Part shown: positions 34,047-45,454 of the stretch, in pieces | Layout of the letters: every line of letters starts with the position of its first letter | How positions within the stretch are numbered: the first letter of the stretch is position 1 | Made by a program: the position numbers and the translations under genes | Assembly (NCBI GenBank): GCA_037039685.1 | Contig: JAWNGF010000002.1 | Span: forward strand, 4,030,001 to 4,094,000 | DNA: 64,000 bases | Origin: Ceratobasidium sp. AG-K | Lineage: Eukaryota > Basidiomycota > Agaricomycetes > Cantharellales > Ceratobasidiaceae | Direction: 5' to 3' | Notes under the pieces: model-generated | Seen by the model: only the letters and a program-made list of their open reading frames with translations | The model's database searches: none | Told to the model about the DNA's origin: nothing

Positions 34047-35184
34047 AAGTGCGAACAAGATGGCGAAAGGCAATCTCACAAAATCATAGAGGCGTGCTTG
34101 GTCGTGTTAGCGGATGACTAATCTAGACGCCTTCATGGGTGCCAATTGAGGCTCGTAAGGGCTCGTTTGCGTAAACGAGCCCTTACTAGCACATGCGTTT
34201 TTTGCTGAGCATGACTAGGCCCACTTGGTCGAATCGTCTTACTCGCCGCTCACAGTTCCGGAGAAGGTTCTAGTACAAATTGAGTTCGCTGTAGAGGGTC
34301 GGCTCAAGTGGGTGCGGCGGTCCCAGCGGATCCCCCATGATATCCGTTTCTGTGAGAGGCCGTGTCAAGTAGTATACGTCGTAGCATAGAATATGCAACA
34401 GGCATATTAGCCCGCACGGCCAATAATGCAACTACAGTAAAATGGAAGACCAATTACTCCGTCTGGGTTTTGTAAAATCGGGCGTAGCAGTAACCGCTGA
34501 GCAGGTTGCTCTTGAGCACGGTAGAGCGCCATAAATGACTGTATTTAAAACAACCAATTCATGACGCGAATTCCCATTCGCAGTGGCATTTGCCATGCGA
34601 GGCCATGAATTGCATCCATACTTGACGTGTAAACCGATTTGTTTTCAAGAACGGTGGCTACAGTCATTACAACCTATCCCCTACGCAATCAGGTCCCGAA
34701 AACCAAGCGCTTCCGATGCGGCCACGCTGCATACACTCGACATATAAAACTGCAGGCTTAAATTGAAGAGTCGTGTGAGTTTCTACAGGTGACGGACAGT
34801 AGAAATGATACACTAGATGCCGGTAACAGAAAGGATCTAATTTGCTTTTGTACGAGCGATGGAACTGGATCAGACCACTTACAGAAACTGCAGATATAAT
34901 AAGGATACGAGACAAGCAAGCGCAAGGAACAAAACTAAAACGCTGGACACGCACATACATAAAAAGAGGGTACAAATATTCAACAGCGTCTCAGCGTGTT
35001 TGCGGGAGTGGGCGCCTTCGACATCTAGACATGGGTACAAGAATGGGCAGCAACAGGGAGCAGTACATCAGCTCCTGCTCGGAGAGCATTGATTCAGAGG
35101 TACGGTGGAATTGTTTGAACCCCCTGATTCCATGGAAGAGCTTAGTGAGTGAGCTTCGGAGGTCCTAGGCTGCAATACCCACCA
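34047..35184. other. Intergenic, 1.14 kb, with a perfect hairpin
   Basis: Gene-free. Contains the perfect inverted repeat at 34155-34186. Otherwise short open frames without family resemblance. Confidence 0.5.
34155..34186. repeat. Perfect 14-bp inverted repeat with 4-base loop
   Basis: GTAAGGGCTCGTTT is followed by GCGT and then by its exact complement AAACGAGCCCTTAC. It could be two fused transposon ends or a strong RNA hairpin. No direct-repeat target duplication was found. Confidence 0.9.
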
Positions 35185-38100
35185 TCAAGAGGGATCATTG
35201 CTAAGTGATGCCAGGTTCTTTCTCGCCCTGATAGTGGTAGGATGTTGATCACCAATAGTTCGAGCACGAGCCTCTACCACTTGAGCTAGTAGCATTTCAG
35301 CCTCGTCCCGTCGGCCTTGCGATGCGTAGGTGAGTGCAAGGTTATTCATGCTTATCAGCGTGTCTGGATGCTCTTCGCCTAGTGTTCGTCGACGTCCAGC
35401 CAAAACCTTCGGTTCTAGCTGTTCCGCTTCGCTCTGTCGATCTTGGGTTGAGTATATTGATGCGAGGCAGCCCATGCTGACTAGTGTGCTTGGATGCTCT
35501 TCGCCTAGTATTTGTTTGCGTTTGTCCAGGACCGTGGTGTGGAGCTCCTCTGCCTCGCTGTATCGACCTTGGCCCTCATATACTGAAGCGAGATGTTTCC
35601 AGGTCATCAGCGTGTCTGGATGCTCATCACCTAGTGTTCGTTTGCGTGCGTCCAGAGTCACGAGATACAGCTGCTCTGCCTCGTTCCACCGACCCTGGTG
35701 AGAATATACGGATGCAAGGTTGTTCGAGCTAATCAGTGTATCAGGATGCTCTTCACCTAGTTTTCGTCTGCGTGCGCCCAAAACCATCAAATCTAGCTTC
35801 TCTGCCTCGACCCATCGCCATTGCTGCGAGTATATAGCTGCGAGGTGGTGCATGGTCGCTAGTGTGGTTAGGTGCTCTTCTCCTACACTCCGACGTTGGG
35901 CGTCAAGCACCTCAAGTCCCAGCTGTTCTGCCTCGTTCCATCGACCTTGGTTTATGTACGTAGATACGAGATTGCTCATGCTCCTCAGTGTTTTTGGATG
36001 TTCTCCGCTTAGAGCTCGTATCTCTGCATCAATAACCTTGCGTTGCACTTGTTCCGCCTCGCTCCACCGACCTTGTTCCGAATAAGTCGCTGCCAGGTTG
36101 TTCATGTTCATCAGCGTGTCTGGGTGTTCTTCGCCAAGTGTTCGTTTGTGTGCCTCCAGAATCTTGAGTTGTAACTGCTCTGCCTCTTTCCATCGACCTT
36201 GGCGTAAGTATGTCAATGCCAGGTTATTGTTGGTCGTTAGCGTATCTGGGTGATCTTCGCCTAGCGCACGCCTGTATGCGTCCAGGGCCTTGAGTTGGAG
36301 CTGCTCTGCCTCGTCCCATCGACCCTGCCATGAGTACGTAGATGCGAGATTGACCATAATGGATAATGTATGAAGATGCTCTCCTCCAAGTGTCCGCCTA
36401 CGGGCATCTAAGACTTTCACTTGTAGCTGCTCTGACATGCTCCATAGACCTTGGTGCCTATATATCATTGCGAGGTGAGCCATGCTTGATAGGGTGTCTG
36501 GGTGTGCTTCACTTAAGGTCCGCCTGCGTACGCCGAGGACCTTGACGTGGAGCTGCTCTGCCTCTTTCCATCGATCCTGGTGTTCATATGTCGACGCAAG
36601 ATCGGCCATGATCGTCAACGTGTCTGGGTGCTCTTCGCCTAGTGTTCGCCTGCGGACGCCCAGAGCCTTGTCCTGTAGCTGTTCGGCTTCGTTCCATCGG
36701 CCTTGGAGCCGGTACGTCAATGCAAGGTTAGCCATGCCTAATACCGTGTCTAGATGCTCCTCCCCTAGCGTCTGCTTGCGTAAGTTTAACACCTTTAGAG
36801 ATAGCTCCTCTGAGTCTCTCCATCGACCTTGGTTCCCGTAGGTCGCGGCAAGGTTGCCCATGCTCCTCAGCGTATACATATCCCCCTCCCCGTAAAGCCT
36901 CGCCCTGGCTTCTTTCACGCGCGTTTCCAGCTCTTCCTGTAGATCCCATAGTCCCCTTCCCCTGAGCACCTCCGTAAAGCGAAGTGCGTGGTTGTTGCTG
37001 ATTTTATTATCGTGTTCGGATAACACCTTGACCATGTGCAGCCCAAGAGCAGCCCGGGACCGATGTGTCTGTATGGTATTGCCCCATTCGACTGCATGAG
37101 CGAGCAGAGTAGTTGTGCACTCTAGCGCGAGCTCTGGGGGCTGATCTATAACTGTGCGAGCCCATCCTTGTACCAGAACGTGAATGCTGTAGACTGCGTT
37201 GATCCGGTCATAGTCAATCAAGGAGTACGACGTGAGCTCGCTAATGGCATCACAGAATATGGATGTATCCCAGCCGCCGTCCTCGTCCAAGAACCTTGAC
37301 AAAAAATCCCCTAAATAGTCACGTGCAGCTATTTCTACCTCGGTCATGGGGAACTCAGGCTTGTAGCCTTGGATATCAATGGCGGCACGCTCGAAAGTCG
37401 ATTCGGAGATGCGGTCATGATGCATATACGCGATCAGCCACAGCAGTGGCCGTGACTCGCCATTCTCTTCCAGCAGGTCATAGCACAGCTTCCAGGTGGT
37501 GAAAACAGTCCACTGGTAGCTATCAACCTTGACCTTCAGCTTGCCGTATCGTTCCAGCATCGAGCGGCGACGAGCGAGAAACAGATCTCGATACTTGGAT
37601 AGTAGCATCTGAGAGTGTCCAATGTATGCTCCAGCGTGTACGATTGCGAGGGCAAGGTGGCCGAAATCCTACATAATCGGATTTTTTAGCAGCCGAGATA
37701 TGTGCCAGTTATCTGCGCACCTTGAGTAGCGTGTTTGCTGCCTTGGTTTCGCTCTCAGCAAGTGATTGCCCTTGAACGTGGGCCAGCTTTAACAGTAACA
37801 TGAGTGCGTCCTCGTGGTTCATCTGTGAGATGCGACATTCGGAGCTTGGCCCTCTGGCGTGAACTCTCATATCAGACAGGCGAGTGGTGATCAGTATGCT
37901 ACCTCTGTTGCCAGCGGGGAAGTACTCGTGGATATGCAGTGAAGGGTTGTCGGCGTTGTCATATACAAGAAGCCAACGTTCACAGCTGGTCTCCAGCCAT
38001 CTCAGAGTATCCTCAGAAGTCTTTCCAATGTTCTTGGCTTTGGCGATATTCTGTAGTGTACTCCTGATTGCCTCTCGCGAGCTCGCATCCATATACAGGA

Positions 38101-39593
38101 CGTGTATCCAATGATCCCGGTAACGCTCGATCGTCTTCAGCGCCAACTGCGTTTTACCTGCGCCGCCAAGTCCATGTACCACACACACTCGGCGCTCGTT
38201 GGTACCGCTAGTTATACAGGTGCCGACATTCTGAATCAGATCTTCTCTCCCGGTGAAAACTGATGAAGGAGCAGGACAGCGCTTCATCTCGGCCACTTTT
38301 TCTTCCAATGAGATGCAAATACTTCCATCTGCGTCAAAGAGTGTGGCATAATCAGGCCTCGCTCTAAATAATACCAAAAAAACGACTTACCAAGGAGCGT
38401 TACCGGTATTTTCGACTTTCTCTCCTTCAGGGCTCGCGCTGCTTGGTCTATTCCTCGACCGGGTTCCAGTTTGCTGATGTATGCTCGTGTATGCGCCATC
38501 ACCTCGCCTAGCTTCTCCCAGCCTTGCATATCTATGTCTTGCATGCCTTGATCGACGTTGAACCGATAGTATACGTTGCTGGTATTCTGAAACCGGGTTG
38601 CCATCGCTGTCGCCTCTCGCTCGCTATCTGTCGGCATGTCCTTTATCACCGTTGATTCTGATGTGCTCATTATCCATTTGGAGAGGCCGGGTTCCGGAAG
38701 AGAGATTGTGCGAGCGTGTCCAGCGCCAATGCTTAGTATACACGATACGTGTCGATCTGGATACAACCGACTGACTTCGGTGAGTACATGTGAGATCGGA
38801 TTGCTACACCCGACCTCGCCTCCAACGAACGACAGTGGAATGGGGCCATCGTCGATATCAATGCTCTTGAACAGGTCTGGGTGAGCCATTGTCGCATACA
38901 TCGCCTCCCATATGGTGCAGTCTGGCGCTGGGTTTCTCGTAGACACGTAGGATCGAAACAGGACAGGGACACTAGCATTCAGGTTCTGTTTAGACATGGC
39001 AAACACAATACTAAACAAATGTCAGTTGGCCATAGATTCCCGCCGAGAGATTGCTTACGTCTTGGACAGGTCGCTTGTCGCCTCGTCTATCATGTGCTCG
39101 TTTTCGTCTCCAGCCGCATTTTTTACCAACAATCTCAGCGCCAGGCGTAGCTTGGACCCTTTGTAGGCACTCGTTGAGTTTGTTCCCAAGGCCTTCTTGT
39201 CGGAGAATACCTCGGACAGTAGCTTCGTGTAGGCCGTAATCGTCTGACTCAGAGACATATGTAATCGTCCGAGCATGCATGCGCTGACACTATCGAAATA
39301 ATTAATACTTGAGGCATAAACCACCCACTTGCAGTGACTCCTGACTCACCCTCCCGTACCCGTTCCAGCTATCACGTCAAAGTACTCGACCGGGTCTGGA
39401 CGTTCATATCTTCCATCGAGCTCGCCGAGCCTTCCCATGATCTCGCCGAGCAAGACGAGGGAGGACAAGCCACGGACACCGCCCCCATCTACTCGCATTG
39501 TCAACTGAGTGATTGGGGCAAAACGGCTTCGGTGTAGCTCAACTCACCAATACATAGGATGTTTATACCTCGTGGTTTTTCTTCTTCGGACAT
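35185..39593 (-). CDS. Fungal NLR-type protein: patatin-like domain, NB-ARC, 13 TPRs
   Basis: Six exons (39593-39548, 39488-39350, 39289-39059, 39010-38391, 38361-37721, 37668-35185) give 1386 aa. Residues 10-330: patatin-like fold with the DGGGVRG oxyanion loop (16-22). The nucleophile elbow GxSxG reads GTGTG (Gly59 where Ser is expected) and the catalytic DGG/DGA site reads FVGGE (200-204). Residues 375-560: NB-ARC NTPase with Walker A GLGGAGKT (409-416), Walker B WLLVYDNAD and sensor GSILITTR. Residues 560-830: winged-helix-like linker. Residues 830-1375: thirteen TPRs. The plan is that of fungal STAND/NLR receptors that sense non-self and trigger incompatibility or defence; the effector would normally cleave lipids. 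Activity of this copy is doubtful. Confidence 0.93.
35221..36858 (-). repeat. Thirteen 42-residue (126-bp) TPR units
   Basis: Tandem units with the core NNLALTYxxQGRWxEAEQLQ and xxRRRTLGEEHPDTLxxM, kinesin-light-chain-like. Units are similar but no two are identical as read in protein. DNA of this kind is prone to unit gain and loss by recombination. Confidence 0.9.
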
Positions 39594-41889
39594 ACTCGAG
39601 TTTATATCGTCGACTCGGCAGTTATTTGTGAGGTGTGATGGGTAGCTGCAAGTCCAAGGCTACGGCCCGTTGTCGCCGCCGGCTACACAGCCTAGACCGC
39701 TGAGGTAATCGCCGCTCTTCGGATGGCTAAGTTATAGCCACCTCAGCCACTCTTCATGCATTCGGACTATGCCCTGTCAAGTACGGGAGGCGATTGGATA
39801 AGCCAAGTCAAATAGAACTCTGGTCGGCTTTCGGCCAAGGCAGAGCGTTCTTATTTTTAATTTTTAATTTTTAAAGTTTTTATTTCATCCTTTTCATGCC
39901 AAATGGTGGGCCAGTGAAATAGCGCATAGTATTATCTCCAAGTAGTATCTGCAAAAGGGTGTGTTAACGGAAGATATCACCTCACCATCATAACCACCTT
40001 GCGCGTCGCTGCATGCAAGTGGAATTCATTTGGGTGTTACTCAAAGGACTCACGAAAGCTTCCCAAGAAACACCATTCACGGTACCTAACGGCTCCCATT
40101 CCCGGATACAGGTGCTGATATCGCGTCCCACAGCCAGAGCTTATTGGTTAGTGTACAATCACACCAGTGATGACGGGTATCAAGTTTACCGCTGCTTCGA
40201 AATGAACTGGTAGCAACCAATCGCTGACATTGCACACTGCTAGTGCTGAACCCTGCACGGCGAAGAATAAGCGTATTACCTGAGTGTTTAATTTCGAAAC
40301 CGTACCACCCAATTACTTGAGTCATGCTTGTGCAGCGGCAACACATCCGAAGTCGACTCGCGGTAGAGTCAAATCCATGTGACATGGCTGTAACCTTGCA
40401 AGAAGTTTCGAGGTGTTTTGCAAAGCTTGAACATGGAGATGATGGCCGCCTCCCAGTCCCATCCGATACTGTAGTAATCGTCACCAGATTGTTTGGGTCG
40501 GTTATTCTGGTGCGTCCGAGGGTGGGTAGGCGTTTCTAGATTGATCTAGTCGAATTTACTTAGCGTTCCATAGGGTGCCTACCCAATTTGAGCGCTGGGG
40601 CAACCAGAATCAAATGTCGATAAATCTGTCCCTCAATCGCGAGGTTGAGCGTCCTCAATTTTGGCGATTGGTCAAGGGGATCCAACAAAACAGGCGTCGG
40701 GCAGTAAGAGGGTATGTGGGGGTGTACGTATGGCCTAGAATTTGGGTCTTTGCGAGAACTTTCCGTGTCGTTTTCAGCTCGGCCAGGTCGGTGGAGGTGT
40801 GGGCTTCCGCGATATCCACATAATGGATTATTTCGGCCATTTCAGGACTTCTCTGCTCAAATTTGACCCCTGGGGTGGGACTTGCGGCTGCCCAAGAGGG
40901 GCTTATTTTACCTCCTTGACAGGATTTCTATTACATCCCTGCGCGGAGTGAGGTTTACTCCCAACACTTCCCCTAGTGGCCTCCCGAGCCTTGGCTTTTT
41001 TTCTTTATATAGAAAATCGGCACAATATTACTTTGAACATGTTCTCACTCGTCTAAGCGACCATCTACCAACCCTTTACAGAGCACGAGGGAAGCCTCCT
41101 CGGTTGCGCTGGCAAACATGTCCCTCGCCGGCCGAATTTCCGACTTGATCGAATATATCTCATAGATCACTAACATGATAATATACAACTCTTAGTATTG
41201 GGTTATATACGAGGTCGCACCACACTCTGCTAGACGAACCTCCCAGCAAATGGCTTGTGCATAACAGGCTGATCTTGATGTCACGAATCCCGTGATAAAT
41301 GACAAACAGTGACGATTTACACTTTCGAACTCAAGTACGATGCTGCCTCTGTTATCATCTTTCCATACACACCTAGGTTTGAGGAGCTTGGGCCCACGGA
41401 AGTATCAATCGACACTTAGTATATGCGTGTTGAATAATGCCCTATGGGTGACATGGTTTCTGATATGGGCAGTGCCCTTGTGTTTGGAACGTTTACGTCG
41501 ACCTGTCATGATGGAAGTGTTGATCAACACTCCCAAGTACTTGAAAAAATGAATATTCTTGCCTGTCGGGTATAAATTTGGAGATTCCCAAAAGTTGTGT
41601 ACAACAATATCCAAATATCAGACGCATACATTCGTGAGACAAACCGGTACAACTTGAATCAGGCTTAGTATCTTTCTTGGCCGTGCCCCCTAAATGCATG
41701 CCGGCTATGCACCGCCCATTCACCAGACTTCCAGAGAATTAGCGCAGCTATATTAATTACGGAAAGTAGTATGTCACGTCCCTGTCCACTGGGTCTTATT
41801 TGGACTTGCGTCCATTCAATATGACAAAATAGTTCCACGCCAGCGCATTGTTCATTCACGTATAAAATACATCAAAAGATATCCTAGAT
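39594..41889. other. Gene-poor 2.3-kb interval
   Basis: No gene recognised. It includes the NLR promoter and a T/A-rich direct repeat (TTTTTAA units) at about 39852-39884. The open frames at 40086-40484 (minus) and 40575-40823 (plus) have no recognisable content. Confidence 0.5.
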
Positions 41890-43672
41890 CTAAGCCTTGG
41901 TCTGAGGAAATGCAAACTCAATTTCTTCAACCGGGGTTTTCGGCGACTCGTCCTCCTCGCTTGAAACACCCGTCATTAAGCCAGTATCACTTCCAAGCTC
42001 CCACTGGGGCCGCTGACGTTCCAATCCATCACTGTATCCGCTATTGGGTGAGGTGAGTGCAATTATCTCGGAATGTGACATGACACGAAGTCGTTGCGAT
42101 GGTGGAATCGCCTTCTCGGACTCGATTTCGAGGCCGCCCCGGAGAACTCCTACTCGCATCATGGCCAGTAGCTGAGTAGCGACATAAGAACCCTGAAGAT
42201 TGTGCAACGAATGTGAGCGGACTTACGTTGTGAGCTGCATTGGAATGTTCGTAGACTCCACCCCAGAATGCGGTTGTTGCGTCCTTCCCAATGTTTTTGG
42301 CTAGAAGGTGTCGTCCACCGGGGTGCTCTTCCATGAAAGAAGTGACGTCGTGGATGAATCCAGAGATGAGGACTAGGTTGCGTTCTTTGGCGAGGGATTG
42401 GACTGATACCAGAGATCAGTACGTGCAGCAACAAAATGAGAAAAACTTACACTCTTCCCAGCCAATAATCGGTAAATCGTTTGAACTCTTCGGCCACTGG
42501 ATCTTGTCCGCCCTCCGCTTAATTCTCTTCAACTCCATTGTCATCACTCCTTTTTGAACCTCATTATCTGGGAACGCTTTCAAATGGCTTGCTAGACCCA
42601 ACCAGCTCATAGTCGTAATGAACCACTTGGTAGGGTCATACTGGTACCACTTGATAGCATTCCGATAGTCCATGGGGAATTGGTGGTGGAAGTTATGGTA
42701 TCCCTCACCAATGGTGACGAGCGCGGTAATCATGTGATCTTTGGGTGTATGCTTGTCGTCGAAGGGCGTTTCGCCGAGCCAATGCGCGAGCGAGTTGACG
42801 CAGAAAGTGGACTATCATGCGCAGTTAGAGAACTTCGCAAGGTAGGATGATGGGACGCACATGGTGAACGACGCAAAGTCTGGCAATTCCAGCATAGAAG
42901 CACCCTCCACGCCAGTCGCCCCAGAATATGCCCGGAATAACGGTTGGCACGACAATAGCCATGAATATAACAAGCCAGAGATACCATCGATGTTGCCATT
43001 GCACAATCTTGTTTCGTGCAAGGTCCGAAACATCGGCAACACCAGGCTTTCGACGGGGCTTGAAAATCATCCAGCCTGAGGCACGTCAGTTTCAATCCCT
43101 AAGACCGTAGTTGGAACAGGACTTACCAACATGGGACCAAAAGAACCCCCAGTGTGCGTTGTAAGGGTCGAGTTCAGTATCCGTGTACCGGTGGTGCGCA
43201 CGGTGTCCTCGGGACCACCATTTAATAGAACCCTGGACAGCACCTGCTCCCGCCATGGCTAGCGCATATTCCAGCGGTTTTGACGCGTTGAACGACCGAT
43301 GGGCCCAGAGTCGGTGGTAACCTGCTGTAATGCCCAGTCCGGTAACGAAGTACCAAAACAAGCTGAACGCCGCGGTTTTACTTTGGAGCGGAGTCGTGAG
43401 ACCGCCATAAAGTGCGAGGAGGGGAGTGGTGCCGATGAAGGTACAATTGAGGTAATTGAGCTCTTTCCACCTAGACGAGATTAACATTTTAGCAAAGTGA
43501 GATGTGTCGCGTAAGTGAACGCGTACCAATTATGAATTGTGACCGGAGGGAGTGCTTTGGTCGTTGCTAGAGTGTGTTGGACATAGTTGTCAGGAATGTC
43601 CATATCGGACGGAACGGTTTCATCTCTAGCACGTGAAGGAACGGCTCGTCGGTGAGCTCCGGTCGTCGCCAT
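41890..43672 (-). CDS. OLE1: Stearoyl/acyl-CoA delta-9 desaturase with cytochrome b5 domain
   Basis: Six exons (43672-43527, 43470-43127, 43075-42861, 42811-42451, 42402-42227, 42192-41890) give 514 aa, the normal length. Desaturase domain: four membrane spans and the three His boxes, HRLWAH, HRAHHRY (within [11 protein letters not shown]) and HNFHHQFP (within [11 protein letters not shown]), which hold the di-iron centre. C-terminal cytochrome b5 domain with the haem-ligand HPGG. The b5 fusion is typical of fungal Ole1. The enzyme sits in the endoplasmic reticulum and makes palmitoleic and oleic acids. The acidic tail after the b5 domain is disordered. A TATATAG box on the minus strand (43729-43723) lies about 50 bases before the start. 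All introns are canonical. Confidence 0.96.
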
Positions 43673-44023
43673 GGTGGGAGAGTTTCTGGGCAGCCTGTTC
43701 AGGTGGAATGTGGGGCCAGAGGCTATATACGCAGCACATCCCCAACCATCCAGCCCGTCTCACGTCGCCACCCGCCCCAGCGCCGCGTATCCTGCTGGGG
43801 AAGCCAATAACGGAAGAGAGTGAACAAATGTTACCCAATATCCTGACGTTCGTGGATTGTTCGGTCTAACGCGTGACCGAGGCCGGTCCGTCCCGGAAAG
43901 GGCATCTAGACGTTGGGGAGACTTGCATTTGTAGGAAAGGCTCCAAATCTTACGAGACATGGATTATGCATGTTTGTAGTGGAGAAGCGCATATTATTCC
44001 GACGAATACCGAACCAGCTAGGT
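43673..44023 (-). promoter_or_regulatory. Promoter region of the desaturase gene; TATA box 43729-43723
   Basis: 351 bp between the desaturase start and the stop of the upstream sulfhydryl oxidase gene on the same strand. GTATATAGC on the minus strand is the only clear element. Confidence 0.5.
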
Positions 44024-45050
44024 TTATGGACCTATCCCACCTTTGATGAGCATTGCCCCAGTTTGCTCGTCCTGGTCACCTTCTTTCTTCACTGCAGATA
44101 TAAGTATATATTAGCGCTAATCATATCGTGTCTTGTGCCGGGAACGACAACCCACTTACCATTCTTCGCAACCACGTTTGTAGTGGAGTTAGCACCCCCA
44201 GGGCCACATCCACAGTCGTACGTCTCGTCTAGCTTAGTACAGTCAAACTCCGACTTTTTGAGACGTTTGTTCACTTGGTTGTGAACATGGCATAGCCTGA
44301 GGTTGCACCCCCGTTAGTTGCGGTCACTATGTCTATTAGTCCAAAGCGCGTACCATAACGCCGCAACCATCCGAGACGACGTCTATACGAGGACGATGAG
44401 CCGGGACAGGCAGTATTCACAATAGACGATACTCACCTGAGGGGGGTATTGTTTGAGTAAGGCTTGGAATTCAGTCGCACATTCTCCACAGGGGTATAGA
44501 CGAGAGGTTAGATAGAAAAATGATTCGAGCGCCTTGCGTTCATCCTCTGTAGGTTTCTGTGTGTGGGTAAGCTCGAGGTTAATGACCATTTGAAGATTCG
44601 ACATGGCTCACGTCAGGGAATCGCAAAGTCATGGTGTGCCTGTATAGAATGGCCCGATTGAGTGTGTGAATAGCAACAGCCCAGCGTTGGCACAGTTGAT
44701 AAGAGTATGTACATACATGAGCTTCCAGGTCGCCCGGCCCAGTTCAGCTCTAGGGTTGACGTCCGCAAGAGTTAGACGATTGTACCTGGCAGTATTTGGG
44801 TGAGGAACACTTACTTGGCTGTTGCATTTCCGAGCTTTGGCATGATCACCCCACCCTTTACGCCAGATGCCTTGTGCGCAGCGAGGGCATCGGGGCTGGA
44901 TGATTCAACCCCTCCTTCACCGAAAATCCTCCCCGTCAAGGGGTCCTCATAGCTTTGTAGGGGGTGGTGGGTGTTTATCGCGATAATGGACACTACCAAC
45001 AAGAGGCCGACAAGGATGGCAATATACGTTCGGGTAAAGCGGGTGAACAT
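44024..45050 (-). CDS. ERV2: FAD-linked sulfhydryl oxidase, Erv2-like
   Basis: Seven exons (45050-44815, 44749-44717, 44639-44612, 44556-44437, 44382-44354, 44296-44160, 44091-44024) give 216 aa. An N-terminal signal-anchor (TYIAILVGLLLVVSIIAI) is followed by an ER-type luminal spacer and the Erv/ALR helical core: GRATWKLMHTMTLRFPD, then the active-site disulfide CGEC inside FYLTSRLYPCGECATEF, and the FAD-binding HVHNQVNKRL. The shuttle-type CGCG lies near the C-terminus. This arrangement fits Erv2 of the secretory pathway, which makes disulfides for protein folding using oxygen, rather than mitochondrial Erv1. Three of the exons are 28-33 bases long, so automated models may miss them. Confidence 0.9.
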
Positions 45051-45454
45051 CCCGAAGGCCCGCTAGAGTAGTCCAAGCAATCGGTTGGTCTAGGATATAG
45101 GGTGCGACTGGTTAGGTCTGTTGGGAGAAACAGACACAGATTCCGAGGTGAGGTGCGAGAAGTAAGAGCGGGGGAACCGCCCAGCGGCCGCAACTTTCGA
45201 AATCAAAAACGAGGTAGACGAAGTATACTACCAGGGGTATTCAGGCTCGATGGGATCTGGGGCCGTATCGGAGGGGTGGCACTGTGGTGGTTGAGTTTGC
45301 AATTGTGATGTAACCCAACACCCATGATCGGGCACCGCAAGCGCTGTAGCGCTTGCACTTTACCACCACCGATCGTTCGTATGATGTCTCCCCCGGATGC
45401 ATACGGGTAGTTAAGCATGTTTTTACACAGATAAGTCGTAAACTCAATCTTGCG
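45051..45454. promoter_or_regulatory. Divergent promoter region, 404 bp
   Basis: Separates the starts of the Erv2-like gene (minus) and the glomulin-like gene (plus). No clear TATA box seen. Confidence 0.4.

Noticed and set aside
35330..36841. Series of plus-strand frames with repeated 'SGCSSPSVRLR'-like motifs
   Set aside because: They are the antisense reading of the TPR repeats of the NLR gene and have no start, splice or family support.
39852..39886. TTTTTAA direct repeats
   Set aside because: A simple A/T-rich tract; no replication-origin or element features around it.
40086..40484. Possible lectin-like or other protein on the minus strand
   Set aside because: None of the three frames shows a family pattern and no splice sites extend the frame.
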